NCBI GenBank assembly: GCA_018644745.1
Contig: JABGPX010000432.1
Span: 1-27,821, forward strand
Source of the DNA: Spirochaetales bacterium
Lineage (GTDB): Bacteria; Spirochaetota; Spirochaetia; ARS1246
Reading direction: 5' to 3'
Length of the DNA stretch: 27,821 nt
Shown here: piece after piece, positions 7,073-13,542 of the stretch
Numbering within the stretch: the stretch's first letter is position 1
How the letters are laid out: each line of letters starts with the position of its first letter
Notes under the pieces: model-generated
Seen by the model: only the letters and a program-made list of their open reading frames with translations
The model's database searches: none
What the model was told of the DNA's origin: nothing
Made by a program: the position numbers and the translations under genes

Positions 7073-8647
7073 CTATATTAAAATCAAACCGCGTTCATCA
7101 TACACACTACCCCCATCATTACCCTTGTTCCTTATTGCCCGGTCCAAGGCCATGATCGTGGCCACAGCGCCGTCAATGCGCTCAGTGGACTTCTGCTTGT
7201 CCGGCTTGATGTTTCCTGCCGGATCTGTTCTCACAAAGATGTTGTCCATCATCCAGCGCAATACCGGGTGCCCATCGTGCGCGAGCTTTTGCTCAAATGT
7301 AAGTTTCATCAGCTCTTTTGTCGGCGGCGACATATCTTTGAACCCCTGTCCGAACGGAACAACGGTGAAACCCATGCCTTCAAGGTTCTGTACCATCTGC
7401 ACCGCTCCCCAGCGGTCAAACGCGATCTCCTTGATGTTGAACTTTGTTCCGAGTTCCTCAATGAATTGTTCAATATACCCGTAATGCACCACGTTGCCTT
7501 CCGTGGTCTGAAGATACCTTTGCTGCTCCCAGATATCGTACGGCACATGGTCTTTGATTACCCTCTTGCCTATGTTCTCCTCAGGTATCCAGAAGTAAGG
7601 CAGCACAATGTACTTGCCATCTTCATCTTGTGGCGGAAACACGAGCACGAAAGCGGTGATATCTATGCTGCTGGATAAGTCCAGACCTCCGTAGCACACC
7701 CTTCCTTTCAACGCTTCTACGTCAACAGGAAATGCGCAGTCGTCCCACTTGTCCATCGGCATCCATCGCACGCTCTGTTTCACCCACTGGTTAAGGCGCA
7801 ACTGCCGAAACAGGTTCTCCTCAGCCGGGTTCTGTTTGGCGTTCTCGCAGGCTATGTGCAGTTTTTCGATGTCAACCGTGGTTCCAAGAGACGGGTTTAC
7901 TTCTTTCCATATCTTCGGATCCGTCCAGTCCGCATCGTCCGGCGCGCTGTAAATCACAGGATAAAAGGTCGGATCGATTTTTCTGCCGCTTAATATGTCC
8001 TCTGCCTTTTGATGCACTTCCCAGCATATACTGTTTCTATCGGTTCCAGCAGTCGTGATGATAAAGTTAAGCGGCTGCTTCCTGGCATCACCGGCGCCGT
8101 GCGTCATGACGTCATATAACTGCCGGTTAGGCTGACTATGCAGTTCGTCAAACAAAACACCGTGAACATTCAATCCGTGCTTTGTATACGCTTCCGCTGA
8201 CAGTACTTGATAAAAGCTGTTGAGCGGTTTGTATAATAACCTTTTCTGTGAAAGGATTGGCTTAATCCTGCTCTTTAGCGCCGGGCATTGTTCGACCATC
8301 TGCACAGCCACATCAAATACAATCGACGCTTGTTGTCGGTCTGAAGCACACCCGTATATCTCGCCGCCGTATTCAAAATCGCCGCAGGTAAGAAGCAACG
8401 CCACTGCTGCCGCCAACTCAGACTTCCCCTGCTTCTTAGGTATCTCAATATATGCGGTGTTGTATAGCCTATAGCCATTGGGTTTTATCCACCCAAACAA
8501 ATCGCTGATGATTTGTTGCTGCCAGTCTATCAAATCAAACGGCTGGCCGTACCACTCACCTTTGGTGTGTTTTAACGCATTAATAAAGGCAGTCGCATGG
8601 GCTGCCTTGTCCGTATCAAAATATGGCTTCTTTCTTTGTCTGCCAAT
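7073..8647 (-). CDS. terL: Phage terminase large subunit (TerL)
   Basis: This packaging motor couples ATP hydrolysis to DNA translocation and cuts the concatemer. A Walker A-like loop PKKQGKS (residues 70-76 of the long form) and a Walker B VLFDE ending at Asp167-Glu168 mark the ATPase. The RNase H-like nuclease follows with YGGLDLSSSIDITAF (Asp323, Asp329) and a late acidic motif in ERIDGAVA. The first conventional start is a TTG at 8533, but conserved-looking sequence continues upstream (KKPYFDT, LKHTKGEWYGQPFDLIDW), so translation should start earlier. The only plausible codon before the in-frame TAA is an ATT at 8645-8647, with GGAGG nine bases upstream. That gives 524 residues, close to family size. 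A rare ATT start is therefore likely, or an ATG has mutated. It is four genes downstream of the small subunit. Confidence 0.9.
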   Translation of the reverse strand: MGRQRKKPYFDTDKAAHATAFINALKHTKGEWYGQPFDLIDWQQQIISDLFGWIKPNGYRLYNTAYIEIPKKQGKSELAAAVALLLTCGDFEYGGEIYGCASDRQQASIVFDVAVQMVEQCPALKSRIKPILSQKRLLYKPLNSFYQVLSAEAYTKHGLNVHGVLFDELHSQPNRQLYDVMTHGAGDARKQPLNFIITTAGTDRNSICWEVHQKAEDILSGRKIDPTFYPVIYSAPDDADWTDPKIWKEVNPSLGTTVDIEKLHIACENAKQNPAEENLFRQLRLNQWVKQSVRWMPMDKWDDCAFPVDVEALKGRVCYGGLDLSSSIDITAFVLVFPPQDEDGKYIVLPYFWIPEENIGKRVIKDHVPYDIWEQQRYLQTTEGNVVHYGYIEQFIEELGTKFNIKEIAFDRWGAVQMVQNLEGMGFTVVPFGQGFKDMSPPTKELMKLTFEQKLAHDGHPVLRWMMDNIFVRTDPAGNIKPDKQKSTERIDGAVATIMALDRAIRNKGNDGGSVYDERGLILI

Positions 8648-8672
8648 GACTTTTCGCCTCCAATTTTAAATA

Positions 8673-8701
8673 TTAAAAAAGAGCCTCTCAGAGAAGCTCT
8701 T
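8673..8701 (-). terminator. Strong intrinsic terminator upstream of terL
   Basis: AAGAGCTTCT and its partner AGAGGCTCTT form a 10-bp stem (one G-U pair) with a three-base loop at 8679-8701, followed on the minus strand by six U residues and then AATATTT. It lies after the zinc-ribbon gene and about 20 bases before the terL ribosome site. It probably separates an upstream transcript from the late genes unless antiterminated. Confidence 0.8.
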
Positions 8702-8732
8702 ATGAATTCTTATGCTTATTTTCAGTTATACC

Positions 8733-8927
8733 TTACCAGCTTTTTCTTTTGCCGCTTCCGCCACCGCGTCCATCGCTACCACCGCGCTTATCTTTTTTTG
8801 CTTTTCTGCACGCTTTGCATCTTTGCGGTTCGTTGTCAAACCCCTTTTCAATGTAGAACTCTTGCTCGCTTTCCGTGAACATAAAATCCTTACCGCAATC
8901 CTTACAAATTATTTTTTTATCAGACAT
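8733..8927 (-). CDS. Small zinc-ribbon protein
   Basis: The 64-residue protein has two CxxC knuckles, Cys8/Cys11 and Cys37/Cys40, in the pattern of the probable zinc-ribbon domain found in many bacterial proteins (ICKDCGKDFMFTESEQEFY, then EPQRCKACRKAKK). The tail is glycine-, lysine- and serine-rich (about 46-64), suggesting nucleic-acid contact. The ATG at 8927 has AGGAGC upstream. A promoter-like sequence with a perfect inverted repeat lies just upstream, and a strong terminator follows, so it may be a single-gene transcript. Its role is unknown. Confidence 0.8.
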   Translation of the reverse strand: MSDKKIICKDCGKDFMFTESEQEFYIEKGFDNEPQRCKACRKAKKDKRGGSDGRGGGSGKRKSW

Positions 8928-8960
8928 ACTACTTGCTCCTAATTTTTATTTTGAGCCGGC

Positions 8961-9004
8961 TTATACCATATGCTTGGTATAACACAAATATATGAAAATA
9001 TCAA
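8961..9004 (-). promoter_or_regulatory. Candidate repressed promoter with 8-bp inverted repeat
   Basis: A perfect inverted repeat, TTATACCA (8961-8968) and TGGTATAA (8975-8982), has a 6-base spacer. It covers the -10 box of a promoter-like sequence on the minus strand: TTGATA (8999-9004), a 17-base spacer and TATACC (8976-8981). The arrangement suggests a dimeric HTH repressor site controlling the zinc-ribbon gene at 8733-8927. The regulator itself is not identified in the window. Confidence 0.5.
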
Positions 9005-9037
9005 CAAATATTAATTGTTATTCTCCGTGCAAATTCT

Positions 9038-9400
9038 TTATGCTCGCGCTGGAGTTTTCGGCTTTTGCATCGCCGCTTGTGAGTCCGGGCAGTACGCGAT
9101 GTACCGGGCATATTCATAGCCTTGGTTGTCGACAAGGTACCCGCCTTCCGCTTCCAGCGTTTTGACCAGCAGGCAGTGCGCTACGTCGTCCTTGTCGATA
9201 TACATGATGCCCATATTTTCTCTAATAAAATCCATTTCGTTCAATATGTTGTCTGAGAACTTTTCAAAATCATCTCGACTGAGTTCGACCACTTTCTCGA
9301 CGATAAACTGCTGACCTTTCGTATTGCCGTTGTTGCTGTAATATACATTACGGACTTCTTCCAGGTTCAGCGCTTTACGCACAAAATATGATGTGTTCAT
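9038..9400 (-). CDS. Small phage protein, DUF6329-like
   Basis: The 120-residue protein has no catalytic motif that I recognise. The segment DFIRENMGIMYIDKDDVAHCLLVK followed by GGYLVDNQGYEYARYIAY resembles small Firmicutes phage proteins annotated DUF6329; this is from memory and weak. No membrane segment is visible. The ATG at 9400 is three bases past the stop of the upstream zinc-ribbon gene with a poor ribosome site (GGGGGT), so translation is probably coupled. It lies among accessory genes between the methyltransferase and terL. Confidence 0.6.
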   Translation of the reverse strand: MNTSYFVRKALNLEEVRNVYYSNNGNTKGQQFIVEKVVELSRDDFEKFSDNILNEMDFIRENMGIMYIDKDDVAHCLLVKTLEAEGGYLVDNQGYEYARYIAYCPDSQAAMQKPKTPARA

Positions 9401-9403
9401 ATG

Positions 9404-9610
9404 CTACCCCCGAATCCCTTTGAAGTTGTAATTGCCTTGCTTGATTTGCTCGTTATCCGCATCCACCGCTTTTTTGTAGTCCTTGTCGGTTTTCTCTTTG
9501 TCCGAACACTCCAGGCAAATACAATCCTCGTTGAACATGGACATGATGCGTCCTTGCTTTAAGTCCCTGCCGCATCTATCGCAATTTTTCTGGCTAAAGA
9601 ATCTATCCAT
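9404..9610 (-). CDS. Small zinc-finger phage protein
   Basis: A 68-residue protein with two CxxC pairs, Cys10/Cys13 (CDRCGRDL) and Cys32/Cys35 (CLEC), plus Cys30. The remaining half is charged, with the tail KQGNYNFKGIRG. The pattern implies a single zinc ribbon; short proteins of this kind are common in clostridial phages next to packaging genes but have no assigned function. The ATG at 9610 has AGGAGGT eight bases upstream, a strong site that sets the start. Confidence 0.75.
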   Translation of the reverse strand: MDRFFSQKNCDRCGRDLKQGRIMSMFNEDCICLECSDKEKTDKDYKKAVDADNEQIKQGNYNFKGIRG

Positions 9611-9688
9611 TGACCTGACCTCCTGCTTTTTTTGTTACTACATGTTCGCTCTTATGCGCACTAATAGCAAGACAATTCTTTATTATTG

Positions 9689-10918
9689 CTAAGGTTTTTT
9701 GATCTTCTTAAAAGGCGTCTTTGCTCCGTCGCGGATCAAGAATATCCCGTCATCGTTGCTGACCTGCTCTTTGTATCGATTGATTATCACATCACAATAT
9801 TTGACGTCCAGTTCGATAGTGTAACAGATTCTGTTCGTTTGCTCACAGGCAATCAGCGTAGAACCGCTGCCTCCAAACGGGTCAAGTACGATACAGTTGC
9901 TCATGCTCGAGTTGAGTATCGGATGGGCAACAAGGTTCACCGGTTTCATTGTCGGATGCAGGTCGTTTTTAGTTGGCCTGTCAAACTCCCAGATGGTTGA
10001 CTGTTTTCTGTCCGCGTACCAGTTGTGCTTTCCTTTTTTCTTCCAGCCAAACAACACCGGTTCGTGTTTCCACTGGTAAGGGCTGCGGCCAAGCACCAGG
10101 CTTTGCTTTTTCCAGATGCATGTGCCGGAGAGATAAAACCCGGCAGCGGCATACGCCCTGCGAAAGTTTAGTCCCTCGGTATCCGCGTGAAACACATAAA
10201 TGGACGCGTCTGATTCCATGACCTTTTCCATACCGGTAAAGGCAGCAAGAAGGAAATTATAGAACTCTTCGTCTTTCAGATTGTCGTTTTGTATCGTTCC
10301 GGCATCCGCATGATAGTTAACATTGTACGGCGGGTCAGTAACCACCAGGTTTGCCTTCTTGTCGTCCATTAGCAAGTCAAAAGTTTCAGCTTTTGTGCTA
10401 TCACCGCAAACCAATCGATGTCTCCCCAATTCCCACACATCACCTTGACGAGAAACAGCCGGCTTTTTCAACTCGCTCTCTACATCAAAGTCGTCCTCTT
10501 GGACGCCGTCCTGCAAGCTGTCTTTGAACAGCGCGTCTATTTCCGCCATATCAAATCCGGTAAGCGACACATCAAAGGACGATTCATCAAGGTCTGTGAT
10601 GAGCAACATCAGTTTTTCGTTATCCCAGTAGCCAGACACTTTGTTCAGTGCGACGTTGAGCGCTTTTTCTTTCTGCTCGTCCATCTCGACCACCACGCAG
10701 TCAATATCGTTCTCTCCCGATTCGACCAGCACCTTTAGTCTCTGGTGACCTCCGACCACGTTCCCGGTTTGCTTGTTCCATATGACCGGCTCCACGTAAC
10801 CAAACTCCTCAATGCTTCGTTTGAGCTTTTCGTATTCCGCATCACCCGGTTTCAAATCTTTGCGCGGGTTATATGCTGCCGGCTTTAACAGCTCAGCCTT
10901 TATTTTCTGTATGTTCAA
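9689..10918 (-). CDS. ParB-domain / DNA methyltransferase fusion
   Basis: Residues 1-130 form a ParB/Sulfiredoxin-type domain with the nucleotide-binding signature GGHQR (56-60). Residues ~155-400 are a DNA methyltransferase of the N6-adenine/N4-cytosine class: motif IV DPPY at 195-198 comes before motif I DPFGGSGST at 346-354, the beta-class order. Such fusions are frequent between terS and terL in Firmicutes phages and probably protect phage DNA from host restriction or mark it for packaging; no cognate restriction enzyme is obvious here. The start is a TTG at 10918 that overlaps the stop of the 50-aa gene as TTGA and has AGAGGT upstream, so it is probably coupled to that gene. Confidence 0.93.
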   Translation of the reverse strand: MNIQKIKAELLKPAAYNPRKDLKPGDAEYEKLKRSIEEFGYVEPVIWNKQTGNVVGGHQRLKVLVESGENDIDCVVVEMDEQKEKALNVALNKVSGYWDNEKLMLLITDLDESSFDVSLTGFDMAEIDALFKDSLQDGVQEDDFDVESELKKPAVSRQGDVWELGRHRLVCGDSTKAETFDLLMDDKKANLVVTDPPYNVNYHADAGTIQNDNLKDEEFYNFLLAAFTGMEKVMESDASIYVFHADTEGLNFRRAYAAAGFYLSGTCIWKKQSLVLGRSPYQWKHEPVLFGWKKKGKHNWYADRKQSTIWEFDRPTKNDLHPTMKPVNLVAHPILNSSMSNCIVLDPFGGSGSTLIACEQTNRICYTIELDVKYCDVIINRYKEQVSNDDGIFLIRDGAKTPFKKIKKP

Positions 10919-11067
10919 TGTTTGTTACCTCTCATCAATATCCGGGCAAGGCCCTTTTGTGCTCCTGCGATGTCACCAGCTATAGCCTGCCCTTTCAGTG
11001 TGCGGATCTGCTGTGGTGTTAAAGCGCGTGCATACGTACGCAGTCGTTTTATAAATATCTGCAGCAT
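10915..11067 (-). CDS. 50-aa basic phage protein
   Basis: A short ORF fills the gap between the terminase small subunit and the methyltransferase: it begins MLQIFIKRLRTYARALTPQQ and ends ILMRGNKH. Evidence that it is real is its fit: its ATG is two bases past the terS stop, AAAGGG lies upstream, and its TGA overlaps the TTG of the next gene. It is rich in Arg and Lys, and the stretch TPQQIRTLKGQAIAGDIAGA resembles small conserved proteins found at this place in related prophages. Function unknown. Confidence 0.75.
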   Translation of the reverse strand: MLQIFIKRLRTYARALTPQQIRTLKGQAIAGDIAGAQKGLARILMRGNKH

Positions 11068-11069
11068 AT

Positions 11070-11609
11070 CTATTTACCCTTTCTTGCAGTTAGCAATCTC
11101 TCCATCACATCATCATGCGGAGTCGCGCTCTTGTAGTCCGTGGCGCAGTTCTCACTTACCACCTGATATATCTGATACCAGATGTTGTTCACCTGTTTCA
11201 TGAAGCTTTGGCTCATGGAAACATATGGAGAAGGAATTGCGTTTCCGGTGGTCGGGTGCTTAGCTAGAAATCCAAACTCTGTGATGCATTCTTCGCACTG
11301 TATCCAGCGGGATACGCTCATGGCATACTGCTCGATCATCTGCGCTTGAACAAGGTGCGCACACCCGCGCTCGTTCAGCCAGCTCCATGTCTTTTCATAC
11401 ACTTCGACGGCCAGCAATTCCCTGCCATTTTTTTGCGTTGCCGAAAGATACTCGCGGGGTGCGGGCATCGTCAGGCCATCTAGATTTGCTGCGTCGGCGA
11501 ACTCTACAACAGTGAGCTTGCGTCTGCCGGGGTTGCCTTCCAGTATTTTATCTGCCAGCGGTTTCTTCGGTCTGCCCCCGGCTCCTTTACTCGGTCCACG
11601 TGCTCCCAT
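11070..11609 (-). CDS. terS: Phage terminase small subunit, P27 family
   Basis: The 179-residue protein recognises the packaging site and loads the large subunit. It opens with the typical family start GARGPSKGAGGRPKKPLADKILEGNPGRR, continues with MPAPREYLS and has a helical core (YEKTWSWLNERGCAHLVQAQMIEQYAMSVSRW). The Y...F...K pattern near IPSPYVSMSQSFMKQVNNIW is also characteristic. The ATG at 11609 has AAGGAGG upstream. The HNH endonuclease lies just before it, as in many HK97-like phages where HNH proteins assist cos cleavage. Confidence 0.92.
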   Translation of the reverse strand: MGARGPSKGAGGRPKKPLADKILEGNPGRRKLTVVEFADAANLDGLTMPAPREYLSATQKNGRELLAVEVYEKTWSWLNERGCAHLVQAQMIEQYAMSVSRWIQCEECITEFGFLAKHPTTGNAIPSPYVSMSQSFMKQVNNIWYQIYQVVSENCATDYKSATPHDDVMERLLTARKGK

Positions 11610-11725
11610 ACGTTTGGTCGCCTCCTTAAAAAACTTATGCCCTATACCCTTAAAACTTACGCGAATTTTCGCGCGTTACCAACGCACCGTTCTTCAACTG
11701 GTAAGTTGTGGATATTCCGATACCC
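11610..11725 (-). other. Intergenic region between HNH and terS; candidate packaging-site region
   Basis: This 116-base gap contains a perfect 6-bp inverted repeat, CGCGAA/TTCGCG, with a 2-base spacer at 11660-11673, plus the terS ribosome site. In several HK97-like phages the cos site lies between HNH and terS, so this is a reasonable place to look. No known cos sequence is recognised and the assignment is inference only. Confidence 0.3.
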
Positions 11726-12079
11726 CTACCCCCATCGGCCGCCTTCCAAAGCGGTTATCTCCGAATGGCACGATGTACACAAGCTCATAAGGTTGTCCTC
11801 TTGATTCGTGCCGCCACGCGACAGCGGCTTGATGTGATGGACTTCCTCAGCAAGTGTCATCGTCCCGTTCTTTTTGCACTGCTCACAAAATGGGTGGGCA
11901 GCAATGTACCTGTCACGTATGCGTTTCCATGCCCGGCCGTAGCGTTTCTTAACGGCTGGATCGCGGTCGTATTTCTCGTACCGCTTCGCTTCCAGCTTGG
12001 CGTGTTCCTCACAGAACCTGCCGTTAGTCAGCTTGGGACAGCCGGGGTAACTGCACGGCCGCTTAGGTTTTCTTGGCAT
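11726..12079 (-). CDS. HNH endonuclease
   Basis: The 117-residue protein has the HNH core: His81-His82 in EEVHHIKPLSRGG, Asn96 in QEDNLMSL and His105 in CTSCHSEI. Zinc-binding pairs are CEQC (65-68) and CTSC (101-104), with extra Cys/His at the N-terminus (CSYPGCPK, FCEEH). Phage HNH proteins next to terminase often take part in DNA cutting during packaging. I chose the ATG at 12079 because GGAGG lies six bases upstream; the frame is open further but passes through a terminator-like hairpin. The placement directly before terS supports a packaging role rather than a free homing enzyme. Confidence 0.9.
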   Translation of the reverse strand: MPRKPKRPCSYPGCPKLTNGRFCEEHAKLEAKRYEKYDRDPAVKKRYGRAWKRIRDRYIAAHPFCEQCKKNGTMTLAEEVHHIKPLSRGGTNQEDNLMSLCTSCHSEITALEGGRWG

Positions 12080-12091
12080 ATAAAACCTCCG

Positions 12092-12131
12092 GGTAAAAGA
12101 AAAGCCCCGTGGGATTGCTCCCGCGAAGGCT
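12092..12131 (-). terminator. Terminator-like hairpin before the HNH gene
   Basis: AGCC/GGCT, CG/CG and GGGA/TCCC pair around a GCAA loop (12103-12131), followed on the minus strand by CTTTTCTTTTACCC and then directly by the HNH ribosome site. The tail GCTTTTCTTTTACCC is identical to the one before portal at 5490-5504. It may be an attenuator marking the boundary between early and packaging genes. Confidence 0.65.
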
Positions 12132-12214
12132 AGGACTGTATTATTTCTCAATTATAGTCTACCCGAAAATTAAATGGCGCTCAAGTGGACTTATGTGGAT
12201 TTTACTATCCTCTT

Positions 12215-12844
12215 CTAAGTGTTCCGTCTAGAAAGAACAGCTTTGATGCCAGGAATCAGTTTGGTGACATTCTTATTGATGTTGTCGGTAGAAATTCGGA
12301 TCATCTCCCAACCTTCGCCTAGCTTGTAGATAATAGCTTCGTCCCGGATGCTTTGGTACTCTAGTTTGTCTTTGCCATGATAAATCTTACCGTCAATTTC
12401 TAAGGCCACTTTCATTTCAGGCAGTATGAAATCTACGCAGTACTCAAAGATTCGAACCTGATGGTGTGCCGTGACACCGCGACGGATAAGCTCAAGCGCC
12501 ACCATTATTTCTTCCGTGCTCTGATACCATCCGCGCTTGTTTATGTTCTGCTTTACCAGACGGATGGCATCATCATACGGCGCAATATCGGTAACCTTGG
12601 AGATGCGCTTGACGGCATTCTCCAACTTCTTCTGTTTCTTATCCGTGTCAACCGCGTTGCCTTCTTCGCGTGTCTGTCGCACCATCTCAGTTCTACAATC
12701 ACTACAGGTGTATCGAGTGCCACGAATATACGACCAGCTATAAACCGGTGAGCCGCAAATTCGACAGGGCGGATAGTAACCGTCACTTTCTAATCTGTCT
12801 TTAACAACAGGAATACCGTCTTCTAATGCTTCATGCCAACTCAT
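12215..12844 (-). CDS. Zinc-ribbon / DUF559-like (Vsr-fold) endonuclease
   Basis: Of 209 residues, the first 55 hold a zinc ribbon (Cys27/Cys30, Cys47/Cys50). The last 90 match the DUF559/Vsr-type PD-(D/E)XK fold: the core YCVDFILPEMKVALEIDG has Asp138, Glu149 and Asp151, and an upstream Glu111 or Glu112 may complete the site. It probably nicks or cuts DNA, with the ribbon giving DNA contact. The ATG at 12844 has GGAG eight bases upstream and overlaps the end of the DUF1492 gene by 14 bases; the longer frame to 12982 is only a shadow of that gene. Confidence 0.8.
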   Translation of the reverse strand: MSWHEALEDGIPVVKDRLESDGYYPPCRICGSPVYSWSYIRGTRYTCSDCRTEMVRQTREEGNAVDTDKKQKKLENAVKRISKVTDIAPYDDAIRLVKQNINKRGWYQSTEEIMVALELIRRGVTAHHQVRIFEYCVDFILPEMKVALEIDGKIYHGKDKLEYQSIRDEAIIYKLGEGWEMIRISTDNINKNVTKLIPGIKAVLSRRNT

Positions 12845-13268
12845 TTTTCTTCTCCTTCCTAGCCATGACCGCATCCACAGCTCTGAGAGATTTACGGTGA
12901 AGCTTAAGCACCCAACTGACGGAGTAATGAAGTTCGCAGGCAATTTCCTCCCACGGCTGATAACAGAGATAACGCTTCTCAAGAATCAGTTTGTATTCGA
13001 TATCCTTCACACCGCGAATTAATTCAAGGATGCTTATCTTGTAATTCAAAAGCTGGGTTAGCTCATCTTTCATCTCGTTTTTGATGTCAACCATCCTGCA
13101 GACAGCATCTGCCATTTGGGAAACTGTAGGACTTGGATTACGGGGCATTCCCGTAATAGCAGATGTACAGCTCATGGCCACATTTTCCAGCGAAACGATC
13201 TGATTCTTCTTGCTGTTGATGCGCTGGTCAAGGCGATAAGCCTGTCTAAGATATTCTTTTGCTGTCAT
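12831..13268 (-). CDS. DUF1492-type sigma-like phage transcription regulator
   Basis: The 145-residue protein has an N-terminal coiled region (LRQAYRLDQRINSKKNQI, then MVDIKNEMKDELTQLL) and a C-terminal helix-turn-helix like sigma-70 region 4: VKDIEYKLILEKRYLCYQPWEEIACELHYSVSWVLKLHRKSL (about 95-130). This is the layout of DUF1492/ArpU-like proteins, often placed just before packaging genes in Firmicutes phages and thought to activate late transcription. The ATG at 13268 overlaps the previous stop as ATGA with GAGGTGG upstream. Confidence 0.85.
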   Translation of the reverse strand: MTAKEYLRQAYRLDQRINSKKNQIVSLENVAMSCTSAITGMPRNPSPTVSQMADAVCRMVDIKNEMKDELTQLLNYKISILELIRGVKDIEYKLILEKRYLCYQPWEEIACELHYSVSWVLKLHRKSLRAVDAVMARKEKKNELA

Positions 13269-13483
13269 ACCGCCACCTCTTTGTTCAGTCTGCCGATAAG
13301 AACCTCTGAATCAAGCCCGGTGAGGACACCGAACCAGTCTGAACGGAAGAACCGCTCGATGGACTTCTTCTCTTGCCTGAAAGCATCTTTCTCGGGATGA
13401 CGATTGCGCCTGGATAGCGCCAGACGGTAGTCCCTCACGGCCAGCAAAACGATTGCGTTTGCAAGACTTTCATATGGATTCAT
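13265..13483 (-). CDS. 72-aa hypothetical phage protein
   Basis: A short, basic, probably helical protein starting MNPYESLANAIVLLAVRDYR and containing a run of charged residues (SRRNRHPEKDAFRQEKKSIERFFRSDWF). No domain is recognised. The ATG at 13483 has CGGAGG upstream and the stop overlaps the start of the DUF1492 gene, so the two are probably translated together. Proteins of this size commonly accompany DUF1492 in clostridial prophages. Confidence 0.75.
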   Translation of the reverse strand: MNPYESLANAIVLLAVRDYRLALSRRNRHPEKDAFRQEKKSIERFFRSDWFGVLTGLDSEVLIGRLNKEVAV

Positions 13484-13542
13484 AAACTGTACCTCCGAAT
13501 TTTTTATTTCTCTCGGATTGGCACGGATTGTCGTATATTGTC

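Noticed and set aside
9641..9655. GAACATGT as a third SOS box
   Set aside because: Only one half-site resembles the consensus and it is not paired with a GTTC half at the right spacing.
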